From Opitutaceae bacterium (GTDB lineage: Bacteria > Verrucomicrobiota > Verrucomicrobiia > Opitutales > Opitutaceae), in the NCBI GenBank assembly GCA_019634615.1, contig JAHCAZ010000028.1, forward strand, positions 1 through 45,705: 45,705 nt of DNA. Reading direction: 5' to 3'. The notes below the pieces were generated by a model. The model saw only the letters and a list, made by a program, of their open reading frames with translations, did no database searches and was not told where the DNA came from. The translations under genes and the position numbers were made by a program. Below are positions 16,346 to 25,636 of this stretch, piece by piece. Every line of letters begins with the position of its first letter. The stretch's first letter is position 1.

Positions 16346-19165
16346 ATGTCCAACCCCCAAGGGAACCCCCAGCCCATGCCCGAGGCCCAGGCGCGCGTCA
16401 CGATTGACGCGATGCTCGCGGCGGCTGGTTGGGTGATTCAGGACTATCGGGCGATGAACCTCGGCGTAGCTGCCGGCATCGCCCTGCGCGAGGTGCCGCT
16501 CAACTCCGGCCGTTGCGATTACCTGCTGCTGGTGAACCGCGTGCCCGTCGGCGTGGTCGAAGCCAAGAAGGAAGGCACCACCCTCTCCGCGGTGTCCGAT
16601 CAATCCGCCCACTACGCGGAGAACCTCCCCGAATTCCTCGCCAACCTCATCCCGGGCACCGCGGCTCTGCCTTTCGCCTACGAATCCACCGGGGTTGAGA
16701 CCTTTTTCCGCGACGAACGGGATCCCGACTGCCGCTCCCGCCGCGTCTTCAGCTTTCATCAGCCCGCGACGCTGGCGGATTGGCTGGCCAATCCCCCACC
16801 GCTCCGCGCCCGCCTGAAGGTCTTCCCGCCGCTGGCCACCGCCGGCATGCGCCAGTGTCAGGTCGACGCCATCACCCACCTCGAGGCCTCCTTCCGCCGC
16901 GCCGATCCCCGCGCCCTCATCCAGATGGCCACGGGCGCCGGCAAGACGTACACGTCCTGCGCCTTCATCTATCGTCTGATCAAGCACGCCGGCGCCAAGC
17001 GGGTCCTCTTCCTCGTCGACCGCGCCAATCTCGGGCGCCAGGCCAAGACCGAGTTTGACCAATTCGTCACCCCCGACACCGGCCGCAAGTTCACCGAGCT
17101 CTACAACGTCCAGCACCTCACCTCCAACCAGCTCGATGGCGTCTCCCGCGTCACCATCTGCACGATCCAGCGGCTGTATTCGATCCTGCGCGGCGAGGAG
17201 CTCGACGAGGATATCGATGAGAAATCCGGCTTCGAGCTCGCCGCCGCCGACGACCGCCCACGGGACGTCGCCTACAACCGCGCCGTCCCGATCGAGGCCT
17301 TCGACTTCATCGTCACCGACGAGTGCCATCGCTCGATCTACAACCTCTGGCGGCAGGTGCTCGAGTACTTCGACGCCTTCCTCATTGGCCTCACGGCCAC
17401 GCCCTCCAAGCAGACCATCGGCTTCTTCAACCAGAACCTCGTCATGGAGTACAACCACGAGCGCGCCGTCGCCGACGGCGTCAACGTGGGCTACGAGGTC
17501 TACCGCATCCGCACCGAGGTCACCGAGCGCGGCGGCAAGGTCGAGAAGGGCTTTTACGTCGACAAGCGCCACCGCGAGACGCGCGCCACCCGGTGGCAGC
17601 GGCTCGACGAGGATCTGGTCTACGGCGCCCAGGACCTCGATCGCTCGGTCGTCGTCAAATCCCAGATCCGCACCGTCCTGACCGCCTTCCGCGACAGCCT
17701 GCCGGAGATCTTCCCCGGCCGCACGCTCGTCCCCAAGACCCTCATCTTCTGCAAGGACGACTCCCACGCCGAGGACACCGTGCACCTCGTGCGCGAGGTC
17801 TTCGGCAAGGGCAACGACTTCGCCAAGAAGATCACCTACAAGACCTACAACCCCGCGACCAAGCGCTACGAAAAGTCGGAGACGCTGATCCAGGAGTTCC
17901 GCACCTCGCCGCAGCTCCGGATCGCGGTCACGGTCGACATGATCGCCACCGGCACCGACATCAAGCCGCTGGAGTGCCTGCTCTTCCTCCGCGATGTCCG
18001 CAGCCGCGTCTACTTCGAGCAGATGAAGGGCCGCGGCACGCGCGTCCTCTCGCCCACCGACCTCCAGGCCGTGTCCGGGGCCGACGCCCAGGCCAAGACC
18101 CACTTCGTCATCGTCGATGCCGTGGGCGTCTGCGAGAGCGACAAGACCGACTCCCGTCCGCTCGAGCGTCAGCCCACCGTCGCCCTGCCGCAGCTCCTCC
18201 TCGGTGTCGCCCTCGGCAAGCGCGATGAGGACACCCTGACGACCCTCGCCGGCCGCCTCGCCCGCCTGGAACGCGCCCTCAAGCCCGAGGACGCCAAGAC
18301 CCTCAGCGCCATGGCCGGCGGCAAGTCCCTCGGCCAGCTCGCCAGCGCCCTCCTCGACGCCCACGACCCCGACAAAATTGTAGGAGCGGCTTTACGCCGC
18401 GATGGCTCGCCCTCCGACGCCCTCCCGCCCGAACCCACCCCCGCCGAACTCGCCGCCGCGAAGGCCGAACTCGTCACCGCCGCCTGCGCCCCCTTCGACA
18501 ACCCCGCCTTCCGCGACGCCTTGGCCCAGGCCAAGCAGGAGGCCGAGCAGACCATCGACGTCACCACTATCGACCAGGTCACCCACCGCGGCTTCGATGC
18601 CGCCGCCAAGGCCCAGGCCGCCAGCCTCGTCCAGACCTTCCGCGACTACATCGCGCGGCACCAGGCCGAGATAACCGCCCTGCAGATCCTGTACGCGCGT
18701 CCCTATGCCCAGCGCCTGACCGAGCCCATGCTCAAGGAGCTGGAGCAAAAGCTCCGCGACAACCACGCCGCCTGGACCGAGGACCGGCTCTGGGACGCCT
18801 TCGCCGTGACCGCTCCCGCCAAGGTCAAGGGCCGCTCCCAGCCCGGCCGGTTCGCCGACCTCGTGGCGCTCGTGCGCTTCGCCCTCGAGCAGCAACCCGT
18901 GCTCGAGCCCTTCGCGGATTCGGTCCGCCAAAGGTATGATTCCTGGCTCGCGCAGAAGACCAAGGCTGGCGTCCGTTTCACCGCTGAGCAGCGTGGCTGG
19001 CTTGATCTCATGCGCGACCACATCGCCACCACCCTGACCGTCGAGGCCGCCGACTTCGAACTCGCTCCGTTCTCCCAGCGTGGCGGCCTGGGCAAGGCGC
19101 ACCAGCTCTTCGGCGAGCAGTTGCCCAAGCTGATCGACGAGTTGAACGCCACCCTCGCCGCCTGA
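16346..19165 (+). CDS. hsdR: Type I restriction enzyme, endonuclease/translocase subunit HsdR
   Basis: 939 residues. The N-terminal PD-(D/E)xK nuclease shows Asp58, Glu72 and Lys74 (CDYLLL...VVEAKKEG). A superfamily 2 helicase core follows: Walker A QMATGAGKTYT near residue 195, DECHRS near 325, GLTATPS, and in the second lobe TVDMIATGTDIKP and YFEQMKGRGTR. The C-terminal helical domain binds the methylase. In ATP-dependent restriction it translocates DNA and cuts unmethylated DNA at a distance. It opens the island but is separated from hsdS and hsdM by accessory genes. A palindromic repeat at 18379-18403 is translated in frame between the motor and C-terminal domains. The ATG at 16346 is preferred over a GTG six codons earlier. 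Confidence 0.95.
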   Translation: MSNPQGNPQPMPEAQARVTIDAMLAAAGWVIQDYRAMNLGVAAGIALREVPLNSGRCDYLLLVNRVPVGVVEAKKEGTTLSAVSDQSAHYAENLPEFLANLIPGTAALPFAYESTGVETFFRDERDPDCRSRRVFSFHQPATLADWLANPPPLRARLKVFPPLATAGMRQCQVDAITHLEASFRRADPRALIQMATGAGKTYTSCAFIYRLIKHAGAKRVLFLVDRANLGRQAKTEFDQFVTPDTGRKFTELYNVQHLTSNQLDGVSRVTICTIQRLYSILRGEELDEDIDEKSGFELAAADDRPRDVAYNRAVPIEAFDFIVTDECHRSIYNLWRQVLEYFDAFLIGLTATPSKQTIGFFNQNLVMEYNHERAVADGVNVGYEVYRIRTEVTERGGKVEKGFYVDKRHRETRATRWQRLDEDLVYGAQDLDRSVVVKSQIRTVLTAFRDSLPEIFPGRTLVPKTLIFCKDDSHAEDTVHLVREVFGKGNDFAKKITYKTYNPATKRYEKSETLIQEFRTSPQLRIAVTVDMIATGTDIKPLECLLFLRDVRSRVYFEQMKGRGTRVLSPTDLQAVSGADAQAKTHFVIVDAVGVCESDKTDSRPLERQPTVALPQLLLGVALGKRDEDTLTTLAGRLARLERALKPEDAKTLSAMAGGKSLGQLASALLDAHDPDKIVGAALRRDGSPSDALPPEPTPAELAAAKAELVTAACAPFDNPAFRDALAQAKQEAEQTIDVTTIDQVTHRGFDAAAKAQAASLVQTFRDYIARHQAEITALQILYARPYAQRLTEPMLKELEQKLRDNHAAWTEDRLWDAFAVTAPAKVKGRSQPGRFADLVALVRFALEQQPVLEPFADSVRQRYDSWLAQKTKAGVRFTAEQRGWLDLMRDHIATTLTVEAADFELAPFSQRGGLGKAHQLFGEQLPKLIDELNATLAA
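18379..18403 (+). repeat. REP-like palindromic element inside the hsdR coding sequence
   Basis: The core GCGGCTTTACGCCGC forms a 5-bp stem with a 5-nt loop and is preceded by TGTAGGA and followed by GAT. A copy with only two differences over 25 nt lies between genes at 44778-44802. Here it is translated as part of KIVGAALRRDGSP in a linker of HsdR and keeps the frame open. Confidence 0.75.
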
Positions 19166-19168
19166 GCC

Positions 19169-20731
19169 ATGGAGCATCTTCGCCTGTTCATCAGCAGCGT
19201 GCAGCGGGAATTCGCCGCCGAGCGCATCGCCTTGCGCGATTGGCTCCGCGCCGACCCGTTGATGCGGCGGTTTTTCGAGCCCTTCCTGTTCGAAGAAGTG
19301 CCGGCGAAGGATCGGCCGGCCGATCAGGTCTATCGCGATGAGGTGGCGCGCTGCGACGTGTTCGTTGCCCTGTTCGGTGACGAGTATGGGGCCGAGGATG
19401 CGGCAGGGCTTTCGCCGACCCATCATGAGTTCATCGAAGCCGCGGACCGGCACAAACCGCGGTTAGTCTTCATTAAAGGCGCCGATGATCATGTCCGTCA
19501 TCCCAAGATGCAGGCGCTCATCCGCCAAGCCGACGGTGAATTGGTGCGCAAGCGTTTCGTCAGCACGGCTGAGCTGGTCGGCTCGGTCTATGCTTCTTTG
19601 GTGCAGTTTTTGGAGGACCGGAAATTGATCCGTCAGGGCCCCTTCGATGCCGCCCCCTGTGCCGGCGCCACGTTGGCCGACGTCGCTGCGGACCGGGTGA
19701 CGCGCTTCGTGGGTTTGGCCCGGCGGGCCCGCGGTTTCCCGCTGCCGGATGACACCCCGGTGACGGAGGTCCTGGAGCATTTGCACCTTTTACGCGACGG
19801 GCGCCCGACGCATGCCGCGATCTTGCTTTTCGGCCGTGAGCCCCAGCGCTTCCTCATCTCCTCCGAGGTAAAGTGCGCGCGCTTTCATGGTCTGACGGTC
19901 ACCAAGCCCATTCCCTTCTATCAGGTCTATCGGGGCACCGTGTTTGAGTTGGTGGATCAGGCGGTGGATTTCATCCTCTCGAAGCTCGATCTTGCGGTCG
20001 GCACGCGGGCGGAGGGCAACGCCGCGCCGGTAGCGTATGAGATGCCGCCCGAGGTTGTCCGCGAGGCCGTGGTCAACGCCGTGGCCCATCGCGACTACAC
20101 CAGTGCTGGCAGCGTACAAGTGATGGTGTTTTCCGACCGGATCGAGATATGGAATCCCGGGCATTTGCCGCCGTCATTGACCTTGGAGAAGCTGCGTCAT
20201 GCCCATGGTTCGGTACCCGGCAACCCCTTGCTGGCCGAGTCGCTCTACCTGACCAAGTACATCGAGCGCATGGGCACCGGCACGGCGGACATGATCGCGC
20301 GCTGCCAAGCGGCCGGGCTGCCCGAGCCTGAATTCGCGCTCAGCGATGGCTTCGTGATCACGCTGCGCCGCAAGCCGGAGCTCGCTTTCGCCAAGGTCGG
20401 AGGGCAAGTCGTAACTCGCTCTGATGCTGATACCTCCATCGAGCCGGCGAGCACCGCAGGGCAAGTCGCAGGGCAAGTCGCAGGGCAAGTCGAGGAAGAG
20501 GTCCGGCGGGTCATTCTCATCCTTCAGCAGGAGATGTCCCGCAAGCAACTGCAGGAAGCTCTAGCCCTGAAAGGTCGGGCCAACTTCGAGGAACGCTACC
20601 TGAACCCCGCCTTGGCCGGCGGTTTCATCGAGCGCACCGTCCCGGACAAACCCAACAGCCGCCTACAGAAATACCGCCTCACCGCAAAAGGCCGCGAATG
20701 GCTGGCCGCCGCGAACGGCAAGATCCAATAA
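19169..20731 (+). CDS. DUF4062 plus RecG/Schlafen-like ATP-binding protein in the restriction island
   Basis: 520 residues. Residues 1-110 look like DUF4062, a domain found at the N-terminus of many STAND-type and defence proteins (LRLFISSVQREFAAERIALRDWL ... DVFVALFGDEYG). Residues about 195-410 match the GHKL-type ATP-binding region of RecG-like/AlbA_2 regulators, with PPEVVREAVVNAVAHRDY, IEIWNPGHLP and YIERMGTGTADMI. A short AGQV repeat (about 430-441) leads to a C-terminal winged-helix-like region. It starts 3 nt after hsdR and ends 8 nt before hsdS, so it is part of the same transcript. It may sense infection or regulate the restriction genes; no activity is shown for this exact domain order. 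Confidence 0.8.
   Translation: MEHLRLFISSVQREFAAERIALRDWLRADPLMRRFFEPFLFEEVPAKDRPADQVYRDEVARCDVFVALFGDEYGAEDAAGLSPTHHEFIEAADRHKPRLVFIKGADDHVRHPKMQALIRQADGELVRKRFVSTAELVGSVYASLVQFLEDRKLIRQGPFDAAPCAGATLADVAADRVTRFVGLARRARGFPLPDDTPVTEVLEHLHLLRDGRPTHAAILLFGREPQRFLISSEVKCARFHGLTVTKPIPFYQVYRGTVFELVDQAVDFILSKLDLAVGTRAEGNAAPVAYEMPPEVVREAVVNAVAHRDYTSAGSVQVMVFSDRIEIWNPGHLPPSLTLEKLRHAHGSVPGNPLLAESLYLTKYIERMGTGTADMIARCQAAGLPEPEFALSDGFVITLRRKPELAFAKVGGQVVTRSDADTSIEPASTAGQVAGQVAGQVEEEVRRVILILQQEMSRKQLQEALALKGRANFEERYLNPALAGGFIERTVPDKPNSRLQKYRLTAKGREWLAAANGKIQ
20456..20491 (+). repeat. Three 12-bp tandem repeats coding for AGQV
   Basis: GCAGGGCAAGTC occurs three times head to tail inside the DUF4062 gene and encodes AGQV three times. 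A single GGCAAGTCGT copy about 55 nt upstream suggests the array grew from it. Such in-frame repeats can change copy number by slippage. Confidence 0.85.
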
Positions 20732-20739
20732 ACTGAAAC

Positions 20740-22140
20740 ATGGTGACCGATTCCACAGTTTCGAAAAAGGTTTGGCGCGTCGTTCGCAGCACGCGATGGC
20801 GCAAGGTCCGCGTCGGGGACACACTGCGTCTCGTCAATGGCGTTGCATTTAAACCTACGGATTGGACTGACAGCGGACTCCCAATCGTCCGCATTCAGAA
20901 CCTGAACAACCCCGAAGCGCCGTTTAACCGGACGAAACGTGAACTGCCCGAAAAGTTCAGGCTTCGTGGTGGCGAATTACTGTTCGCGTGGTCAGGCACT
21001 CCCGGCACTTCGTTTGGTGCGCACATTTGGAGCGGAGGTGACGCGTGGCTCAATCAGCACATTTTCAATGTCCATTTTGATGAACGAGAGTGGGACAAGC
21101 GGTTCCTAAGGTTAGCAATTAACCAGAACCTCGCCGAATACATTCGCGCTGCGCACGGCGGAGCCGGCCTTGCCCACATCACCAAGGGCAGGTTTGAAGA
21201 CTCAGAGCTGGTTCAACCAAGCATCACCGAGCAGCGCCGAATCGTGGCGGAGATCGAAAAGCAATTCACGCGCCTGGACGCCGGAGTCGCCGCGTTGCGT
21301 CGCGCGCAAGCCAACCTCAAACGCTACCGCGCCGCAGTCCTCAAAGCCGCCTGCGAAGGCCGCCTCGTCCCAACCGAAGCTGAACTCGCGCGCAATGAAC
21401 GGCGGAAGTTTGAATCTGCTAATGAGATTATCGCACGGACTCCTCAACCACCTCGCCCGAATCGTTGGGGGTCCCGCAGCAAAGATTTGATTCTCGGGCA
21501 TTCGGCCTTGTCTGTGGGAAGTCCCGAGACGCCGTTGCCTGCTGGTTGGGCATGGGTACAGCTAGTCGACATTGCGCGCATGGAGAGCGGTCACACGCCA
21601 AGCCGAACACATTCAGAATGGTGGCAGGGAAATATTCCGTGGATCGGAATCGCCGACGCTCGTGAGTACGATGGTCGAACAATCCTCGACACCGAGCAGC
21701 ACACCAACGACGGTGGGCTCGCCAACTCAGCCGCACGATTGCTTCCCGCTGGAACGGTCTGCGTTAGTCGAACCGCATCGGTTGGCTACGTTGTAATCAT
21801 GGGACGGGAAATGGCGACGAGCCAAGACTTCGTGAATTGGATACCCACACGTGCGGTGACGTCTAGCTGGCTTCGCATTATCTTCTCAGCCGATCGTGAA
21901 AGCCTTCGATCTTTTGGCAAAGGATCCGTGCACAAGACCATCTACTTCCCTGAGTGGCTTTCGATGCACATTGCGTTACCACCGCTTGCAGAGCAGGAGC
22001 GCATCGCTAACGAAGTCGACCGCCGTCTTAGCGTCGCGTCCGATATTGAAATGACCCTCAATGTCGCTGTCGCGAAGGGCTCAACACTACGATCCTCGAT
22101 CCTCAGAAACGCATTTCTCGAAGCAGTCATCCAAAAATGA
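20740..22140 (+). CDS. hsdS: Type I restriction-modification specificity subunit HsdS
   Basis: 466 residues with the usual two target-recognition domains and two conserved helices. Recognition domain 1 covers about residues 20-165 and is followed by the spacer helix TEQRRIVAEIEKQFTRLDAGVAALRRAQANLKRYRAAVL. Recognition domain 2 starts near 255 (PLPAGWAWVQLVDIARMESGHTP) and ends in the second helix LAEQERIANEVDRRL through LRSSILRNAFL. It determines the bipartite DNA target of the HsdRMS complex. Base composition is visibly lower in GC than hsdR and hsdM, typical of exchanged specificity genes. The stop overlaps the DUF262 start (ATGA). Confidence 0.95.
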   Translation: MVTDSTVSKKVWRVVRSTRWRKVRVGDTLRLVNGVAFKPTDWTDSGLPIVRIQNLNNPEAPFNRTKRELPEKFRLRGGELLFAWSGTPGTSFGAHIWSGGDAWLNQHIFNVHFDEREWDKRFLRLAINQNLAEYIRAAHGGAGLAHITKGRFEDSELVQPSITEQRRIVAEIEKQFTRLDAGVAALRRAQANLKRYRAAVLKAACEGRLVPTEAELARNERRKFESANEIIARTPQPPRPNRWGSRSKDLILGHSALSVGSPETPLPAGWAWVQLVDIARMESGHTPSRTHSEWWQGNIPWIGIADAREYDGRTILDTEQHTNDGGLANSAARLLPAGTVCVSRTASVGYVVIMGREMATSQDFVNWIPTRAVTSSWLRIIFSADRESLRSFGKGSVHKTIYFPEWLSMHIALPPLAEQERIANEVDRRLSVASDIEMTLNVAVAKGSTLRSSILRNAFLEAVIQK

Positions 22141-23204
22141 AAGATACCCTCGCCAGATTTATCGACGCTCAGAACAACTTGGTTGTTCAGCACTCCGACT
22201 TTTCACTGCGTGCGCTGCACGACATGGCTGCATCAGGATCGATAGATCTCGCCCCGCACTATCAGCGACGTGATCGCTGGAGTTCGGAGAAGCAATCAGC
22301 CCTAATTGAATCCTTCATCCTCAACGTGCCTGTTCCGCCAGTTTACTTGTCGGAAGACGATTTTGGGCGTTACTCCGTCATCGATGGTAAACAGCGCATC
22401 ACAGCGATAAAGGCTTTTTTAGGAGGGGAGCTGCGCCTTAAAGGCCTTTCGAAATTTCACGAACTCGAGGGCTGCAGATTTTCTGATCTCCCGGCACAGA
22501 TCCAAAATGCGCTGTCTGTTCGGCCGTACATTCGCGTCATTACCCTACTTAAGCAAACCGACCCCTACCTCAAATTTGAGGTTTTTCTTCGCCTGAATAC
22601 TGGCGGTGAAAAACTCCGTGCTCAAGAAATCCGGAATGTCGCCTTTTCAGGCCAGCTGAACGACTTGCTTATTCGGCTATCAAGAACGCCGTTTCTTTGG
22701 CGCCAGATGAAGATCAGAAACGAGAAGTCTACGTCTTATCGAAGCATGGAAGACGTCGAGCATGTGTTGCGGTATTTTACGTTGGCCTCGAAGTGGCAAA
22801 ACATCGGGCAAGGTCTAGCTGACGAGATGGACGCTTTCATGGTGCGCCATCGTGAGGCTAGTGGCCCGGAACTCTTGGCGCTCGAGAAACAGTTCATCTA
22901 CAGCATAGAGGGGTGCGAAAAGATTTTCGGACGGCATGCGTTTAAGAAGCCCCAAGGAGCGGGATGGAGAGATCAGTTCATATCACCGCTATTTGATGCG
23001 GAGATGGTAGCTGTTTCATTGCTAAATCCAGGCCAAGTCCAGCGTGTCGCGGCGCGCAGCGACGGGGTGTTGCAGAGTTTGATGGATGTCTATCGAGACG
23101 ATCTGATTTTCGCCAAGTCAGTATCCCAGGCGACTAATAATCCGGCCAGCGTCGCAAGACGCATCCAAACGGTATCTGGGATTTTGGCTAACCATTCAAG
23201 ATGA
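22137..23204 (+). CDS. DUF262 (ParB-fold) protein coupled to hsdS
   Basis: 355 residues. The DUF262 hallmarks are PHYQRRDRWS (about 40-49), the DGKQRITAI motif at 83-91, and FLRLNTGGEKLRAQEIRN. The family has a ParB/sulfiredoxin-like nucleotidase fold; it forms the N-terminal half of type IV GmrSD/BrxU-like nucleases. Here no HNH nuclease half (DUF1524) is present, since the chain ends soon after the helical extension. Coupled by four-base overlaps to hsdS before it and the HEPN gene after it. Probable NTP-sensing part of a two-component accessory defence module; this is inference. Low GC marks it as acquired. Confidence 0.85.
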   Translation: MKDTLARFIDAQNNLVVQHSDFSLRALHDMAASGSIDLAPHYQRRDRWSSEKQSALIESFILNVPVPPVYLSEDDFGRYSVIDGKQRITAIKAFLGGELRLKGLSKFHELEGCRFSDLPAQIQNALSVRPYIRVITLLKQTDPYLKFEVFLRLNTGGEKLRAQEIRNVAFSGQLNDLLIRLSRTPFLWRQMKIRNEKSTSYRSMEDVEHVLRYFTLASKWQNIGQGLADEMDAFMVRHREASGPELLALEKQFIYSIEGCEKIFGRHAFKKPQGAGWRDQFISPLFDAEMVAVSLLNPGQVQRVAARSDGVLQSLMDVYRDDLIFAKSVSQATNNPASVARRIQTVSGILANHSR

Positions 23205-24133
23205 GTGTCGCTCGCACAACGTTTTGCGATCGCATCGGATCGATGCGAAAGGCGATCACGCAATTTAATCTGCATGATCTGCCGCCAACCCAAGCAAACA
23301 AAGATCATAACGATTCTGCGCGAATCATTCGCAACGGCCTAGCTGTCCAATGTTTCAATATTTTCGAAGATTTTGTTCGTGGTAGAACGAACGAAATACT
23401 GGCTGAGCTTAGCGCATCAGGCGTGCCGTTCACCAACTTGCCCGATGATCTTCGCTGGGCTGCTACCGTAGATTCGATCAAAGCCATCGATTTCCAACTA
23501 AAACTTCGCGACGTAAACGATCGAATTCGTTACGCACAAGATCAGAGCGAATCGATAAGCTCCACGAAGTCGCCTGCACTAAGGTTGGCTGAGGTCGCCT
23601 TTTTCCACTCATCTTCGAATATCTCAAAGGACCAATTTAGGGACGCCCTCAAAGCGTTTTCCATAGATAAGCCGTGGATTCAAATAAGTGGACTTTCATC
23701 GAGATTGGGCGTTTCGGGAGTTCCCGCAGAGACAATTTATGCGGGACTTGCTGAACGCCGACACAAGGCTGCTCACGATCCAAGGGCCGCAGTAACCGAA
23801 ACTGATTTGAAACAGTCGATCAATGATGCGATGGCGCTCGCGGTATGTTTCGATTTGTTGCTCTCGCGCGTCTTGGGGCTCGCGATTAAGGACCTAATCG
23901 CGGTTGCTGCGGGTAGCTCTACACTATTGCCGTCCCATACGTTGGTTCAGCTTCGGTTCATCAAGTTAATTGCAGGGAGGTTTGGGGAAATGGGGGAAGG
24001 GGCACGTCGATGCGTGAAAAAGCATGCAGATTTGAACGCACTACTGCCAGTTGCTCAAAACAGAGCCAAAAAACGCGGGAGTGCCCTCGTCATCTTTGAT
24101 GCCTCTGGGTCGTTGGCCACTTGGTCGGTTTGA
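23201..24133 (+). CDS. HEPN-family putative ribonuclease (MAE_28990-like) coupled to DUF262
   Basis: 310 residues, largely helical. The segment LAERRHKAAHDP contains Arg187 and His192, the RX4-6H motif that forms the catalytic site of HEPN ribonucleases. Upstream helices (SARIIRNGLAVQCFNIFEDFVRGRTNEIL) also fit this fold. DUF262-HEPN pairs within type I restriction loci are known from comparative surveys and are suspected to be abortive-infection or toxin-antitoxin modules. It starts within the DUF262 stop codon (ATGA) and ends 6 nt before hsdM. Like its partner it is AT-richer than the flanks. The C-terminal 90 residues show no recognizable domain. Confidence 0.8.
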   Translation: MSVARTTFCDRIGSMRKAITQFNLHDLPPTQANKDHNDSARIIRNGLAVQCFNIFEDFVRGRTNEILAELSASGVPFTNLPDDLRWAATVDSIKAIDFQLKLRDVNDRIRYAQDQSESISSTKSPALRLAEVAFFHSSSNISKDQFRDALKAFSIDKPWIQISGLSSRLGVSGVPAETIYAGLAERRHKAAHDPRAAVTETDLKQSINDAMALAVCFDLLLSRVLGLAIKDLIAVAAGSSTLLPSHTLVQLRFIKLIAGRFGEMGEGARRCVKKHADLNALLPVAQNRAKKRGSALVIFDASGSLATWSV

Positions 24134-24139
24134 ACTATA

Positions 24140-25606
24140 ATGACAGCCGAGGCTCTTGTATCAAAGCTCTGGAACTACTGCAACATCCTGCGGGATGACG
24201 GGCTGTCTTATGGCGACTACGTCGAGCAGCTCACGTTTTTGCTCTTCCTCAAGATGGCGGATGAGCAGAACCGGGCGCCGTGGAACAAGAAATCGCCGAT
24301 TCCGAAGGGATTTGACTGGCCTGCGCTGCTCAAGGCGGATGGCGACGATCTGGAAACGCTCTACCGGCACATCCTTGAGGAACTCGGCAAACGGCCGGGG
24401 ATGCTGGGGATCATCTTCCGTAAGGCGCAGAACAAGATCCAGGATCCGTCCAAGCTGCGCCGGCTTATCGTCGACCTGATCGACAAGGAGCAGTGGACCT
24501 CCCTCGACGCCGACGTGAAGGGCGACGCCTACGAGGGCCTGCTCCAGAAGAACGCCGAAGACGTCAAGGGCGGCGCCGGACAGTATTTCACACCCCGAGC
24601 GCTGATTGCAGCGATGGTGGAGGCCATGGATCCCCAGCCGGGGCAGACGATCTGCGATCCGGCCTGCGGCACCGGCGGTTTCCTGCTGGCGGCGTATGGC
24701 CACCTGGCCAAGCGGAAGGACCTCGACCGCGCTCAGAAACAGAAGCTGCACAATGGCACGCTGTTCGGGGTGGAGCTGGTCGACAGCGTCACCCGCCTCT
24801 GCGCGATGAACCTGCTGCTCCACGGCATCGGCGGTGACGCCAACGCCACCGACCTGCCGGTCATGACCAAGGACGCCTTATCCGGGAAGCATGGCGAGTA
24901 CGACCTGATCTTGGCCAATCCGCCCTTCGGCAAGAAGAGCAGCGTCACGATCGTCAATGCCGCCGGCGACGCCGAGAAGGAGTCCCTTGTCATCAACCGC
25001 GACGATTTTTGGGCCAGCACCAGCAACAAGCAGCTCAACTTCCTCCAGCACATCTTCACCAGCCTCAAGCAGCACGGGCGCGCCGCCGTGGTCCTGCCCG
25101 ACAACGTCCTCTTCGAAGGCGGCGCCGGCGAGACGATCCGCCGCGAACTCCTCAAGCAGGCCGACGTCCACACGCTGCTCCGGCTGCCTACCGGCATCTT
25201 CTACGCCCAGGGCGTGAAGGCCAACGTCCTCTTCTTCGACCGCAAGCCCGCCCAGGAAAAGCCGTGGACGACCAAGCTCTGGATCTACGACCTCCGCACC
25301 AACCAGCACTTCACCCTCAAGGAGAACCCGCTGAAGCGTGAGCACCTCGATGACTTCCTGCAGTGCTACAACCCGAAGAACCGGCACAACCGCAAGGAGA
25401 CCGAGCGCTTCAAGTGCTTTGGCTACAAGGACCTCGTCAAACGCGACAAGGCCAACCTCGACCTCTTCTGGCTCAAGGACGAAGCCCTCGAAGACAGCGC
25501 AAACCTCCCGGCCCCGGGCATCATCGCTCAGGAAATCGTCGCCGACCTGGAGGCCGCCTTGGAGCAGTTCTCGGCCATCGAGGAGGACCTGAATCGCGAG
25601 CCCTGA
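24140..25606 (+). CDS. hsdM: Type I restriction-modification DNA methyltransferase HsdM
   Basis: 488 residues. The N-terminal helical HsdM domain (DYVEQLTFLLFLKMADEQN) is followed by the N6-adenine methyltransferase core with AdoMet motif I DPACGTGGFLL (about 173-183) and catalytic motif IV NPPFG (about 260-264). PTGIFYAQGVKANVLFF and the C-terminal IVADLEAALEQFSAIEEDLN helix fit the family. It methylates adenines in the sequence chosen by HsdS and forms the M2S complex. GC content returns to a high level here. It is unusual to find hsdM last, separated from hsdS by DUF262 and HEPN. Confidence 0.96.
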   Translation: MTAEALVSKLWNYCNILRDDGLSYGDYVEQLTFLLFLKMADEQNRAPWNKKSPIPKGFDWPALLKADGDDLETLYRHILEELGKRPGMLGIIFRKAQNKIQDPSKLRRLIVDLIDKEQWTSLDADVKGDAYEGLLQKNAEDVKGGAGQYFTPRALIAAMVEAMDPQPGQTICDPACGTGGFLLAAYGHLAKRKDLDRAQKQKLHNGTLFGVELVDSVTRLCAMNLLLHGIGGDANATDLPVMTKDALSGKHGEYDLILANPPFGKKSSVTIVNAAGDAEKESLVINRDDFWASTSNKQLNFLQHIFTSLKQHGRAAVVLPDNVLFEGGAGETIRRELLKQADVHTLLRLPTGIFYAQGVKANVLFFDRKPAQEKPWTTKLWIYDLRTNQHFTLKENPLKREHLDDFLQCYNPKNRHNRKETERFKCFGYKDLVKRDKANLDLFWLKDEALEDSANLPAPGIIAQEIVADLEAALEQFSAIEEDLNREP

Positions 25607-25636
25607 AGTCCCTGTGCCGTACCGATCCCGCGATTT

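Noticed and set aside
20456..20491. A CRISPR-like or VNTR locus
   Set aside because: Only three 12-bp units in frame within a gene, no spacers.
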